In this document: positions 14,468-28,700 of the stretch, piece after piece
Layout: the number at the start of each line of letters is the position of its first letter
Numbering within the stretch: the stretch's first letter is position 1
Assembly (NCBI GenBank): GCA_009869945.1
Contig: WIXG01000205.1
Location: 79,130-143,129, forward strand
Source: Mesaphorura yosii
Lineage: Eukaryota > Arthropoda > Collembola > Poduromorpha > Tullbergiidae
DNA length: 64,000 bases
Direction of reading: 5' to 3'
The notes under the pieces: model-generated
Database searches by the model: none
Seen by the model: only the letters and a program-made list of their open reading frames with translations
What the model was told of the DNA's origin: nothing
Made by a program: the position numbers and the translations under genes

Positions 14468-17400
14468 ATGGGAAACCGATGCAGCAAAGTCGAGGAGAAG
14501 TACAGGAAAATGGGACATGCAGGTAATTCGTAATTTGGATGCCAATTTTCTAAGCAATGGAGTGATCATTAACAATAAATGTTTCGTAACTTGTCAACTC
14601 TTATTGAAGAGGTGTACGTCGGAAAGACGTCGGAGTACGAAGATAATTCGAAGTATGCATTACGGATAATAATCTCGGTTGCGTTGTATCAGTCTGCACG
14701 CCACGCCATATCGCATTATCGCCACGTTCTCGCCCTGCAGTTTTCAGGAGATCAACATCGGCAAGGACTTCAACGTGCTTGTGGCCAAAATATCTGGAAA
14801 GTATCACTGCATTGGCGCACGGTGCCCGCACGCGGGCGGACCGCTGGGCGAGGGCTTCTACGACGACGGGAGGATCCACTGTCCGTGGCACGGCTCGTGT
14901 TTCGACTTCCAGACAGGTTTGCTGTCTGTCCCACGCCACATCGCCAATTCGCTTTCACTTCCGCCTTGAGATCTGAGATTCCCCGTCAATTGCAGGAGAC
15001 ATCGAAGAATTTCCCGGCCTGGACTGCGTCCCAAAATATCCAATAAGTACACGAGACGGGAAAGTATACGTATACATCAACACAAACAACATCCAGATGC
15101 AGATTACGAAGCCCATGAGTAAACTGTCAGATTATAGCACTCGAATAGCGATTGTCGGCGGAGGTGAGCAATGAACTCGAGCTTAAAATCTGTTAGGAAA
15201 CAAATGTAAGAGATACTAGTTTATCTGTTTATCACTTTGCAGGTGCAGCTGGTTACATGTGCGCACAAACGCTCCGCCAAGAAGGGTACACAGGCATAAT
15301 CACAATGTTCACTGACGAACCTTACCTTCCCTACGACCGGACCAAACTCAGCAAGCAACTCGGCTGCAAGTGGAACGACATCAAACTGCGAGGAAAATAT
15401 TTCTATTTGGTACGAACAAACTGAATTCTTGATCGTTCCTCGATATCAATATCAGTGACCTTACCTCTTGCCCGTGTTCTTTAATGAGGAAAATGATATC
15501 GAAACTAAATTAAACACGAGCGTCGAACGCATCAACTTTTTCGAGCATAAAATCTATGCGAAAGGAAGCACATCATATTTTCTGTATGATGCGCTTTTCA
15601 TCGCCGTTGGAACAAGGTGATTTTTTCTCAGTAATCACATGATAAGCTCTTAGGTTATATTTCAGTGCTCTCGATACAGGCCGAGCCAAAACCTCGACCC
15701 CACCCGGGGCTTCAATCTTAAAAACATCACGACACTCCGCAGCCTTGAAGACGCCAAGTTCATATCAGTAAATGTCACGGGCAGAAAGCTTCTGATTGTT
15801 GGCTCCTCATTTCTCGCGATGGAGCTCGTCACGATGCTGAAGGACGTGTGCGAATCGATCGATATTCTGTCTAGGCAAAAATGTCCGTACCGAGCCATCC
15901 TCGGCGCAGAAATCGGGACGGTTTTGCTTCAGTACTTGAAGAATACGACACCCGAGGACAGAATCAATTTCCACGAATCAGACGATGTCAAGTACTTTGA
16001 GGGCGACGGAAACGGAGAAGTGGCGTCGTGTGTCACAGTCAAGAAGCAAGTGCTCGACTGCGACTTTGTCATACTCACCAACGGAGTCCGACCCAACACG
16101 AAGCAATTCGAGGACTCCAAGTTGGTGCTGGACAAGATGACCGGGGCGGTTGTGGTCAACAAGTACCTCGAGACGAATATCAAGCACACGTTTGCTGGCG
16201 GTGATTGTTGTCGTTTCCCGCTGAGCTGCGCGGCTCAGAATTCGGCGGTGGTAGAGCATTGGCAGGTGGCACTGACTCACGGACGAGTGGCAGCCTTGAA
16301 TATGATGAATGGAGAGCAGAAAATCTCCGTCAGCGACATTGTGCCGTTTTACTGGACCGTTTGTGGCGACATCGTCCTGAAATACTGTGGTAAGTCGGCA
16401 AGTACAGCATAGGCGTGGTTGATCCGGAAGCGTATCACGAAGTCAACCTAAAGCAGAAAGTGTCTGCTTTAGGTCACGGAAAGTCCTACAACGAAATTTT
16501 GATATTCGGGTCGATGGTTGAGCAAGACGCTCCTGAATTTTGTGCGATTTACCGCCGCGGAACGAAAATCGTCGCGGCATGTGCGGCGAACTGTGATTCA
16601 CTGATTGTGGAAATCAGCGTTGCTTTGCAATCGCAATCTGAGTGGGGAACGGAATTTCCAGAATGCCTAACTGAGCGGTTTCCCCACAAGCCCATCCAAG
16701 GTAATTGTTCAAGAGTCGCCTAAACTCCTGCGTCCTGCGTATTTGCCAACTTTTTAACTGGACAGTGACGAGCTACTTCGGTATTCGACCGGGCTTTGAG
16801 GACGACCTGATCAAGTCGGATTTGGAGATTGCGTTCAATCAAGCGTTGGCTTACGATCGAGTGAAAGCGCTCCCGGAACCTTTCGTTCCATTGAAGTCGA
16901 CGTTGTTGGACGTGAACGACGAAGTGGACACCCGAGTTGGAGGCAACTTGCCACTCGCGGAGGAAGACCGGATCAAGGTGTTGCGTAAGAAGAGGGAGGA
17001 CTTCGAGACGAATGAAATCACCCTTGGCCTCCACACAAAACTGCCAATCACCGAATTTGGTGAAGATGAGGGCATTCCCATCCTGCCCCAAACAACGTAC
17101 GTGCCCACAAAAGAGTATCTGACGGCAGTGGACAAGAAATGGACTCCTGTCTTGATGAAAGCAAGTGCAGAAGCCGGGGCGGAAGTGCCTCGCTCGAACC
17201 AACAGCTCAGAATCGATTCCGTGCCCCTGTTTCTTAAATCCGACCCAGGGAGAGTGGCACCAGCACCTGTCAAAATTGTGATCACAGACACCACGCCCAC
17301 GAAGGGAGAAACTGAATCAAAGAAGACGATAGTGGACAGCAAGGTGACAGAAATGCGTGCAACCTCGTCGAATTTGCTGGAGCTGCCAAAACAGGATACC

Positions 17401-18195
17401 AACAGGAGACTGTCTCCCACCGGGGGCGGTGGCATGGTAAGACGAGCGTCGTCCTACGGCGCCATTGCGACGATGGCTGTTGTGGGCAGAGATGATAGCC
17501 CGAGAACGACGGCGCCAACCCAAGAGAAACCGGAGGAGACGACGGTCGCGACAATTACTGGCATGGGCAAATCGGACTTCAGCCCGAGATCAGTACGATC
17601 TGTTCGTTCACTGACTAGGATTCAAGCGACGGCTGAAACCACACCTGCTCTTGCCGCACAACACGCCAGCAAAGTTGGAGTGATTACTATATTTCCAAAA
17701 CGGGAGCCAATTGTGGACCCGTTCTTGGAGTCAGGAACACCAAAGAAAATTCTGATCCCGCAAACTTTGCGACCTTCAGTTGAAAACGAGCTCGGCTTGG
17801 GTGTGCCATCTTTTATGAAATCTGCAACCCCGAAGTTGTCAAGATTTGTAAATACTGATATGGCTACCTCGGCGGCGAATGAGGGTGGTGAATACCTGCA
17901 CGAAAAACCAAACTACAAGCGACTTGTGAACAAAGACACGACGCAGATCGCCAAGTTGGTCATGAAACAATTTCCGGAAATCACACGAGCGCGAGCTCAC
18001 TTGAGTGGCAACAAGGCGCCGATTCTGGAGGAGTACCCGCCAAGCACGACGATGACGCCTCTGATCACGAAAACTCCTTTGCAGGCGCAGCAAGAGGTCG
18101 AAAAAAAGGGTCACCAGCCACATCGCCACGGATTATCGGTCAACAATCGAAAGATTACGTTGGTGAAGAGAGTCAACTACGATTTTGAGAAATGA
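14468..18195 (+). CDS. AIFM3: AIFM3-like Rieske/FAD oxidoreductase with long novel C-terminal extension
   Basis: Nine exons: 14468-14522, 14610-14652, 14741-14916, 14996-15163, 15243-15409, 15489-15616, 15680-16389, 16473-16700, 16766-18195; 1034 aa. The start MGNRCSK with a gccATGG context resembles an N-myristoylation signal, as in AIFM3. A Rieske [2Fe-2S] domain follows (RCPHAGG and HCPWHG ligand pairs, about 60-100), then a pyridine-nucleotide-disulfide oxidoreductase core: FAD motif IAIVGGGAAGY (about 142), NAD motif LLIVGSSFLAME, FAD-contacting GGDCCRFPL and the HWQVALTHGR/PFYWTV region, ending near residue 555. AIFM3 homologues normally stop there. Here exon 9 continues in frame for about 475 Pro/Ser/Thr/Lys-rich residues with no recognised domain. 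Exon 9 has no ATG of its own before 17155, which supports one fused transcript. First intron boundaries are the least certain. AATAAA at 18413 and 18428. Confidence 0.87.
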
Positions 18196-18579
18196 GCCCC
18201 TACCTTGCCTCGCTTTTGTCCTTAAGCACTAGCTTTTATTGACACAATTAAGTACGGCATAGTGGACCACAATTAATTATAACTTACAAAACATGCATGA
18301 CCTGCTTCGATGTGGAATAAGATTTCATTGAATGAAATGTTAACTTGTTATTCGCAAGAGCTCTAAATACTTTGCATAATAATTGGGTTATTATCTTTCT
18401 TCCCTAAGCACTAATAAACTTTGATTGAATAAATAAAACAAAATTGAATGTTCGATTAAGGAATGAGCCTTTGGCCTCCTTCTTTGTCAGTTATCTCTAC
18501 TAAACTTTGTAGTACTTGATTTGTGAAGTCACAAATGTCAACGTCACCGCCGCCCTCGCAAGGACGAATGGCAATTGCA

Positions 18580-19298
18580 TCAACCATTCATGACTGCTCT
18601 CACAAATTCTTCGTAGTTTACATTTCCCTGGGAGTCTTCGTGTCCGGATAGTAATTGCTCGACTTCTTCATCAGTTAACTTCTCACCTAAGTCACAAAAT
18701 AAAATCATGCATAAAGCCTCGCGCTTCAAGTGGCACAATGGCACACCATAAAAGGAAAACCCAATTACTTACCTAAAGTTGTCAGAAGATGCCTCAACTC
18801 GGCCGAAGAAATGTACCCGTTTCCGTCTTTGTCAAAGTGCCTCAATCCTTCGATGAAATCCTCCGCCGAGTCGTTGCTTTTATTCTTCGAAATGGACGTA
18901 TAAATAGGAAGAAATACTTCGAAACTTATCCTCTCGTCTGAAAACACAAATCGACAAAAATAATTTGGCACCAACGCTTCAAAGTAAAATTAATTGCGGT
19001 CCAGTTGGACAAAGGCAAACCTTGTCTATGCTGGTGCGTCAGCTTCTTGACGTCGCTTTCTGTCGGATTTTGGCCTAGCGCTCTAAGTACATCACCAACT
19101 TGATTGACTTGAATTTTGCCATCACCACGATTATCGAATAAATGAAAAGTCTCTTGGAATTCTTCTTCACTCAGCTTTTCCTGCAAAAAGAACCCAAACG
19201 AATTGTTATCAGCCGGTGATTTCGGGCTCGTGAAATTACCACAGGACAACTGAGTCCGAAGCTGTTTAGCTTAGGTTAAAATATTTGAACCTTACCAT
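18580..19298 (-). CDS. Mlc-c: essential (alkali) myosin light chain, cytoplasmic type
   Basis: Four coding exons on the minus strand: 19296-19298 (just the ATG, followed by gtaagg), 19021-19180, 18773-18937 and 18580-18686; 144 aa ending [10 protein letters not shown]. The sequence is close to Drosophila Mlc-c, with blocks [53 protein letters not shown] and [12 protein letters not shown]. It binds the first IQ motif of the myosin neck and stiffens the lever arm. Four EF-hand units are present; only the third loop ([12 protein letters not shown]) looks able to bind calcium. The ATG-only first exon is common in the calmodulin superfamily. The gene converges tail to tail with the AIFM3-like gene, with about 385 bp between their stops. 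Confidence 0.93.
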
Positions 19299-19299
19299 T

Positions 19300-22200
19300 T
19301 TGGAAGTTGGATAGAGTAGGATAGTTTCTTGACAATGGAAAATACCAACTGATGTCACTTGGGCTTCCTTTGATATCTAGCGGAACAAAGTACAGACGGG
19401 ATGAAAATACGTCAATTGCAGAATTTCTGAACGATGAGTCATTGGCTCTTTCACTAAAAGTACCGCTTAAAACCATAAAAGTGTCACAATACAGTTAATT
19501 ATTGAATACTACGCACATCGTACACAAGGTTGGATTGGAGTATCGAAATCAATTGCCTGTCACTTTTTAAGTTGAATTTACAGGGAACAGTTCAACTCTT
19601 TACTGTAAACGCACAACGCAGCGCGGTGAACCTGTCATCCTGTCCTTGACTTAACTACATTGACAGTCAGGCAAACCTCGTATAGAGCTAGAGACTGTTA
19701 ATAGACTGATTATACAAATTACCTAGCCCGTAAGTGCCTTCAAACAATGAATCCTGCGCAGTTGACAAAAATTGAAGATTTCACAAGCCAAAACCACTTT
19801 TCTTGTACTTCGCGTAGTGTGCCCAAGGAATAGATGACAGATAAGACCACCTCCACACCCAAAATTATATGAAAGTCCAAAATATGAATAATAGCTGCCT
19901 CCGCTTGTGGATTTATCCTTATTTGAGGAAGTTTTAGTAGACGTAAACGATGGAACTGTGCAGTCTGTCGTGTACGAAGGATGACCACACTTGGGCCAAG
20001 TCGTGTTAATAATTTGTACTATCACGACACACCACACACTTATTCACTTACTCACTTGGACACTACACTGTTGCAGTGTATTTGTATTTGATTAAGTACA
20101 GCTAAATTAAGTGCATGACAAGTAATAAAGTGGAAAGGAAACCTCAATTTTTGGTAGTGTAAAGTTGCGGACAAGCCAAACCCCGTCGTAGCTTAGGTGT
20201 GCTGTAGTCTGTGCTTGATGATGATAGCACAAAACCCTTTCGCAAATAATGCAGAAAATTATTATCTTTATTACAACGTTAACTTTTACTCGTATTTCAA
20301 TTACGATGACGAATCACTTTGTGTTTCATGCAATATGTGCGGGGCGGGCAGTCGCCGTAATTGTAATCAAAGGTGAATGCGGGCAAAGGTGGAAGGAGGC
20401 TTGTGAATTGTGATGCTGCTGAGCTAGCGAGCTCTCTGCTGAATGCTGATGCTGACTCTTGGAGCTCTTGTGAAGTAAACTAAACCCCTCTTCTCTTCCT
20501 TTGAAACTTGAAATAGAATGCTGCTATTCACCAACATGTTTTAAACTTGCAACTGTCAAAAGGCCATGTACATCTTATATAGCCATTGCCATTTTTTATA
20601 ACTTGTTGGATCAAATGGTGAACGTAGCAGTGGCAGTGGCAATGCCAAGTTGGTGTTGGTAATAAGTAAAGTTGGTACGGTAGTGAGCAGACTAGCAGTT
20701 TAGAGTTTACGTGCTCTGAACGGGACGGGCCGGCGGTGGCGGTGGCTGTGGTTTTGGCGTACGCTTGGGCGTGAGACGTGAACAAGCATCTGCAGGAGGC
20801 TAACACGATACGCGACGCAGTGCAGGTAGATTTTTGAACCCTGCCACAACAATTGAATGATGAGTAATGAGTTTTGCTCGCGAGTTTCGCAAATGTTTGC
20901 AGTTTGCGAATTTGAGTGTCCTGAATTCAGTCAATTCAGCAAGAGTCGCAAATTGAAGCCAAATGGTTCGGATTGCCTACCACGCACAAAGGAACACGGA
21001 ACAATAATACAAAAGGGGCATGAATAAGAGCCAAGTCAAGTGGATTGAATCTGTGAGGTATTCGATTCGGTGTCTACCCAGTGCAATGCAGGGGCCACGG
21101 TTGCCAGGATAGTACTCTGAACGCTTTCGAACCAGTAAATCTTACAGGCTCGAACATAATTTGCATTTTCTTTTAATGCGAATGCGTGTCGAAGGAGGCA
21201 GGCAGGCGGGGAAGGCGTGCGTACACGTAATAAAATGAAACTTTGTTACGCTACACACGAATAGAAAATACGTTGTGTGTTATGTTCTCGTATTAATTTA
21301 TGTTGTATCCTTTTATGGTTGTAAAAAGTGCTTACAATGATCATTTCTTCATCCTCGTCTTGCCAAGCTGAGCTGACTCGACTCGGCTTTTGTTTGTTTA
21401 GCTTTTTTGTAAGCACCGGCTTGGCTGAGGCTTAGAAGGCCAGTTAAACCTATAATGACAATAATGGCATGGCTCGACACGGCAGGCAGGCAGATAGGCA
21501 ACAATGCAATCCCGGCTTAAGCTTGCAGATGAACATCGGGACTGCGGCAGCTGCGAAGATTCGAGCAGGAGAGGCCACGACGGACGTCTTTTTGTTCTAA
21601 ACGCTAACTGAGATGGTGTCTGTTAAAAGAATTAAGATCTGGCAGAGATATCAGACGCGCCATAGAAGGAAGGGAAAATAGAATGCTATGCTGGTGCGCG
21701 TCGCAAATGAGGATGAATGACAGACGCTTGACAAATGACTTCAAATAGCCAAAACAGCCGTCTGGCTGACGTAAGACTCAAAGCAATACGCAAGGAAGAC
21801 CAAATTTACTACCAAATGAGTCGTCGTCGACGGAGCACGGCGCCGCGAATGGCGAATCGAATAGAGATTGATAATTTCAGACCAAACTCTAAGAGCATTT
21901 CATAATCATATTCGTACGCATGATTTATGACAACAAAACATTATGACATTTGGTAACAAAATGTCCATTGCTTTCGCTTTACGAGGCGATCACAAGTGCC
22001 AAATGCAGAAAACGCACCATTCTCAGCTACGTTCAATGTGGCACTCGAATTTTTGCACAAGAAAAATACCGAAAATACGCAGACGCAACTGAGCAACATC
22101 TCAACATCTGCATCCTGTCTGCGTCACCTTTTCTGTGTCTCGCAAATTTCGCTCTGCAATTCCACTGCAGTGCAAAATCTGCAAATGCAAATTCAAGCAC

Positions 22201-22740
22201 TATCTCTGCCATTGCCCTCTCGTTTTGTCCCTACGTTGCAAATATTTCATTTCAGTTGTTATTGATTCTGCATCTCTGAATCGAAATCGAGCTTGCGGTG
22301 GCTGATTTTGCTTTGGGCAACGCAAATACAAGGCTTGAGATCGAAATTGACGCAGCAAAGCAAATTACCCGAGGGAGTGAATGGAATGTTGATTTTTATG
22401 AAGAATGTGATTAAATTCTGATTTAAATGACAAATACACCAGCCTGCATCACAACTCACAGCGCATGATAGAATAAATTGTGCATCTCATTGTTGCACAT
22501 TCCTCACGGCCGGACCACAACTGCAGAAAAAGCTGGCTGAAGGTGCAAGCGAGATGCGTTGCGCGGGGCTTGAGATCTCATGAATGATTCGAAGCTTGTA
22601 CCAGGGCCGGTTCTTGTGGCGCTGGTATTTTGAAAATGCTGTATATCCGAAACTCTTGATTAGTTTTTGTAAACACTTGTCTTAGTGCCGACTCTGAACT
22701 CTGTCAATTAATTATGTTGGCAGCAGAATTTGGCACCAAC
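19300..22740. other. non-coding stretch between the myosin light chain and MED16 genes
   Basis: About 3.4 kb between the 5' ends of two divergent genes. It should hold the MLC 5' UTR and both promoters. Frames such as 19723-20037 (minus) and 21950-22279 (plus) have no recognisable homology. No tRNA or strong repeat was seen. Confidence 0.5.
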
Positions 22741-25700
22741 ATGGAATTATTGTACGAAGTGAAGCAACCCGTCCAAGACTTCACAGGACCGCCAGCCAAC
22801 ACCGTAATTGATCCGACAGAAAAGGACAATTCTGCATTCAATCGGTAAATGAACTAACGGCCAACTCTATTCTTAATAAATAGCGCAATTAGGCATTTAC
22901 CAAGTATTTATATGTGAATGCAGGTTCCGTGCTAAGGAGAACAGGCCGATATGTACAGTTTCTGTCAAAAATTTACTCGCCTTCACATCAAGCAACGATC
23001 TGTCAAAAAAGAACACAAGACTCGGTCCATTAGACCAGATTAGTGGACTCCGGGTGTATGCCGCCGACCTGAACTCGCCGTGGGAATGCCACCCGTAATG
23101 ATCATTTCACTGAAAGGCTGTTGATTCTGCATTATATGCTAAAGAAATTGGTTTGATTTATGAATCCATCCAGGGTGTCCAGTTACCGCTCGAAGGTGAC
23201 AACCATAAACTGGGACCACACGGGCGTTAGGCTGCTAATTGGCACCAATGATGGCTTGGTTGAAATCTACGGAATGGTAGATAATCTGCTGAACAAGTGG
23301 GCCCTGCTCAGTTTCGGTAGATTCGATGGGGAACCAATAATAACATCGTGCTGGCTTAATGCTCCCAGAAAGGTATTACGATTAATTCATCAGCTGTTTG
23401 CCGAATGCGTCCAACCTTCGACTTGAATCTGTCCAACGTACATTTCAGGTGTGCTTGGTGCCTGACAAATTGGACAGCATTTTGTACAGTGAGAAGTACG
23501 ACATAAGTGTAATCGCAAATGGAAGGGGATTCGGAGGGAGATCCATGGACGGAGCCGTGGTTGTCACAGGCACGGGGTTAGTCGGAGCCATTCTGAATGC
23601 ACGACAAGACTCCCACACCGCTCTCACCGGACTGGAGAAACTTTTACCTGTCCGGAAACGAGTCACTTGCACGGACGTATCGTACTCAAAAGGTTAGCGA
23701 ACATTCATGCTTAGATAAAATCTTTCTTCGTGCGTTATTACGCCAACCATGTGCCTGTTATCAACGTCTCAGATGGGCAATTGGTGGTCGTCAGTAGTTG
23801 CGGAGACATTAAGCAACCAATACTCATGAAGAGTGTCAGTGTCACGTACGCACCTTGCCGTGACAGAGTGGTGGTTGAAGTCCAATCAGCACTATCCTTT
23901 TTCCTTCAGAATGTTACAGGTATGTATCAGTAGTCGGCTCATTTTCACCTTGCATTTCCAGCATGACGAGTCATCATTTGCCGTTTCAGATGGAGAAGTC
24001 ACAGCTGTCAAATTCGTCAACAAGATGAATAGCGAAGGAGTTTTGGTGGCGGTCACAAATGACGAAACCAAAACAAGCACGTTGTACTTGTATGATTTGG
24101 TATCTGAAGAAGTAACGCTTAAAAGCAAAGTTCCGGCGAGCACTCCAGCACAATCACCTCCTAAGGCACTTGTCCAGCAGGTGAACTTGAAATATTCGTA
24201 CTCAATTAAGTTCTACCTTTTAAATAATCTTTATTCATGTACAGAAATGGCAGCTGACGCACCAAACGCCTTTCACATCCTCAATTGAAGAGTTTTGTAC
24301 GCTACCCGTTCCAATTGATCTCAAAACCACCGCTCAACCACAAAATGTTAATGTCAGCATGTCAGCCGTCATGCAACCTTTGATTGCCGTTTCCCTTGCA
24401 AACTGCTGTGTACATCTGATCCGTTGTGATACGTTCCAGCAGGTTAGCTGTTCCGCCGGAGCTTCTCTTCAGCCTTCTGAAGATGAGATTCTTACTGGAC
24501 ATTTCTTTACCTCAGGTTGGAGTTTCCAGTTCCGTTGGAGTAAACATAAAACGAGAACGTGAGGATGGTCCACCCGAGCCGAAGCAAGCCCGCATGAGTC
24601 CCACTCTGACGACTGGAGCCGTTGTGCCGGGGCCTACTGCCACTGCAACCTGTTTTGTGTGCCTCCAATTTACGTGGAGTGGCTGTCTTCTTGTTGCAAT
24701 GGATGAAAAATCACAAGTGCAGCTGTTCAAGATCCATCCAAACATTGACCCCGGTATGTAAAGTGGTGGCAGGTTAACATTTTACATTTGGAACGCTTGT
24801 GCGATTATTTTATTTGTTGTAGGCACCGCTGCGTCATTGATTGAGTTGAGTATGATGGGAGGTTTGGATCCGTGGGACGTCATGATGTGCCTCCGATCGA
24901 ACATGATCGACAACATCACTGACAGACTGAGCGAAGCATTCGCTCGACAACCACCTCCCGTTCAAAATCGGTTTAATGCCAGAATATTAGTCATTAAAGC
25001 AGCTTTATTTCGGTGAGCAGTCATTAATTGTACGCAACGTCAGAAATTCAGTAATCACCATATATTCAAGTTATTACTGTTATAATTTTCAGACTAGCAA
25101 GTGGTGGTGTGGCGAGAACAAACGACCAACAGACTCTTTTGATGTTGCATTTGGTCTCTGGAGCGTTAAAAGCGTTGCTTCGTCCCAGCGACTTGTCATC
25201 GCACGATAAGGGACCCGCAGAAAGCTTAGCAAGTAGGTTCACATTTAGTTAATTGCTTCGTTTGACTGGTACACGTACACTTAACTGCCTTTTTGCCCTG
25301 CCTATTCGAAGGTTTGTTGAGTTCAAAGGGCGAGGCATTGTCAGATGTCGACAAGGTTCTGCTGCATGTAGAAGCCAAGGAGTACACGGTCGAGCCTTCT
25401 CTCCTCCAGTCGCTCCAGCAGTTTCTGCAGTGGTGTGCTGATCTCGCGCTAAAGTTGCTGGCTACGTTGCCAGACTTGCGACACAGCAAAATTCTCGGAG
25501 TAAGTGTTCATACAGTCTTTATGCCACATTTTGCTTTTCACGACTTCCACGAATCATGTTACGAAACCTATTTCCATGTATCCCGCACGTGTGAGCAGAG
25601 TAATGTCAAGTTAATTAGTGGGCTTTCTGTTCCCTACAGATTTTTGTCTGTTAATTAGCGCAAGAAGCCATTGCAAAGTAAATGAGCTGGCCTGAAGCGG

Positions 25701-28700
25701 ATCTTTTACCTTTCGTTTTCGTTTTGTTTCAATCATGACGATGAGAATGAGGAAATCAGTCAAATTGTTTCCTACTCTGATTGGGAGTCATTTTCCAAAT
25801 AAATTAGTAAAACGCGTATACGTTCTGCAATGGGACTGAACTAAAGGAGTGAGTTTCAATGTTTGTCCTTTTTGTATTTCTCAGTGGGAGGTTTGCCGGG
25901 ATTCGAGGGCAATAGGCACATTGCGAGAACTAATTGTGCTAATGAGAATTTGGGGCCTGATTCGATCTTCGTGTTTGCCAATATTTCGAAAGACATCAGA
26001 AAACCTTGACGTGCTTCCGCTGCTTTTTCGACATCTCACTCGGCTTTCGGTCTCTCCGCACGATCCGGATGAGGCTCTCATTGGTGAGTCATTTATCTCT
26101 TCTTTTCCTCATACCTCTGCTTTGCTTTGCTTTCGCTAGCCCACGCTTTGCCTCGCTTCTAAAAGAAGGTTGCGAATCATAAAATTTTTACCCGACAAGG
26201 TATTTCCCCAAGTCCATGTGCATTGTCACAGAAATGCGTCAGTCTCTTTTGTTTTCGCTCACCTTTCTCGTGGGCACAAAGCCGGAAAGAAATGTGCATT
26301 ATGTAAAATGGACAATTTGGTTTGCCTACGCCAACGCGGAGCAATTTCGCAAAATGTGCTCAACTTGCATAAAAATTCGGTGTGATACACAAACATAAAG
26401 CAAAGCACGGCGACATGGCATAATGAAAGTACGTAAGTACGCTGTGGACAGGCTTCGCTGTTCGCATTCGCAGTTTCATCGCTGGAAGCGTGTTGGGTAC
26501 ATAAAATATAATTTCTGTAAAATTTAGTTCACAATGTGCCGTGCGCTGCCGCCTTGGGCCAAGTTCTGAATTTCATGTTCATGCTTACGTAGTTCTATTT
26601 AACTTTAATTATTGCTCCCAGCTCACAGACTCTTGCAAATTCCGTTGTCGCACGGAAAATTCGCTCATCCAACCAAATGTCTGGTTGAGCCGTCGTATGT
26701 GGACCTGAACCTCCTCTGTTTACCTTTTATTAAAGTTTTCATTCATAAAGAATTCATTTCTTCACTCGTTAATTTTGCGTTTATTTCTGGAAACGAGCGA
26801 CGAGTCTTGCAAAATTTGCAATTCTTCCGAGTTGAATTCTGCGTGCTCTCTAAATTAATTAATGGGATTCAAAGTTTGTCATGTATTTTGCACCGTGAAC
26901 AAGCACAGCAGATTGTCAATTTCGTCAATTCTCAGTTTCCTGATTGCCTTAACTTGTTACACTCCGATGGAGACAAAATCACTTCCAAGTGGCAGGCAAT
27001 TAATTCTCGGAGGCATCCTATTGTTCTAGTTTTGTGTGGTTTCCTTGATGATGCTATTCAGCGTGATACGTGACTATTTGCATTCGCATTGACAATATTA
27101 GGCTTTACATACGGTTCTCATTCGGAGACTTCTGACTACTGACTTTGAATTTGTTAGTCACAGACAAATGACGATCGATTCATAATTAAACCTTAAATGA
27201 GCCGATGACGATGCCAGACGGCTTTGAATGTTGAAATTGCGCGTGTTTTGCATGTACCAGGAAATTATTCAAATTCTAGCCATTTCTACTTTCAATACAA
27301 CCTTAACTAAATATTCAATTAGTTTCAATTAGTGGACTTCATGAATAGGAAATGAATGTTCTGGCGGTCGAATTGCGTTTGCCAATAACAAGCCCAATTA
27401 TCTTGGCACAAGACTGCTGCGTGTAATTGCACTTTTAAATCCACGACTGCAGTTCTGGTGTATTTACTTTTCATGCAATGCAGATGCAGAATGCAGGCAG
27501 GCAATTTAGACGAACGAGTGCGTGCCGAGCTAAAGTTTGTTAAAGAACAAATGTAAAGTGTAAAAATTGAAGCCCGCAGTATTTCTCTTACGCTGCAATT
27601 TTATTTCTGTTCAGGCCACAGACTCAAGAACTGTTGTACTCGTATTCTTACATGTGGTGACCAAGCACGCCGTAGACAAGACACGGATACGACTCATTTG
27701 TTCGTATGATACAATGAGTAATATTTATTGTACTGTTTCTGTTGCATTCTATTCTGCACGATAAAATAGACTAGAGCGTTCTGCGCGTAGTAAATAGGAG
27801 TAAAGAGTTAATTTCCAGCCAGTGCTGGTGCTGGTACCATCTCTTAGCCTGCCAAACGCCAAACCACAAACAGAGCATGAAATATTCCTTGTGGTTATGA
27901 TTTCTGATTACACGACACTTACTGAATCAACATATTAACTAAACGAAGACGAACACATGCAGGCTGCTGTTTGTTGAGTATTCATCGCTCTAAAATAAAC
28001 CTTTCCTTCATTCCTTCCTTTGGCATTAACTGGTAAAACACGACAGGAAGACGAAGAAGTTTTACACTTCTGACACGAGACGTGACAAGAAGCAAGAAAC
28101 ACAGCATCACTTTAAATTTTCGGCAGTTTGCTCAGCCACGCTTACTCAAGGCAAAGGCAAACGGTGTTCACAACTCGGCTCGAAGAAAGCAGAGGTTAAT
28201 TGAGACAAAACAGCAGCAATTTGTGTGATGTGACTAATTTAATCAGCCCACACAGCTGCAAGGTCAGAATCCGAAGTTCAATTTCTAGGGTTAATAGACT
28301 TAATTCCTGGAGAAAGTTTGTGAGTCGTAAGTGGAGCTGGCCCTAAATTGGATAAGCATAAGCATTTATGGGGAACACAGAATCTCGTAAGTTTAACAGC
28401 AACTCGCATATTTGCACTTGTGAAGGCGAAGGCATCAAAAGCGGTTTTAGGACACTTGGCGGAGTGACACGTCGCAGACTTTTTTTCCCCCGAATGGCCT
28501 CTTTGGCTGAATGGACTTTTGGCCGAATAGACACTTGCCTGAATGTAGCTAAACGAGTAGCTTGAAGTGTAAAATGCAAGTACAGATGCTCATAGTATGT
28601 CAGGCTAGCCAGAATGGAAGAAACGATGGCTTAAAATCGTACTTTGGCGCCAGTACTATGACTGGCGACCAATTCATGTGCTTGCACCAATAATTTCTGA

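Noticed and set aside
16390..16412. Apparent 23-nt micro-intron in the AIFM3-like gene (gtaagt...catag)
   Set aside because: A normal 83-nt intron (16390-16472) using the acceptor gctttag restores the frame and gives the expected YCGHGKSYNEI homology.
19723..20037. 104-codon minus-strand frame upstream of the myosin light chain
   Set aside because: Not recognisable, and not connected in phase to the first coding exon (ATG only); more likely 5' flank.
20528..20806. 92-codon minus-strand frame
   Set aside because: It arises from tgccactg/gtggcagtggc repetitive sequence and reads as low-complexity Thr/Ala/His runs.
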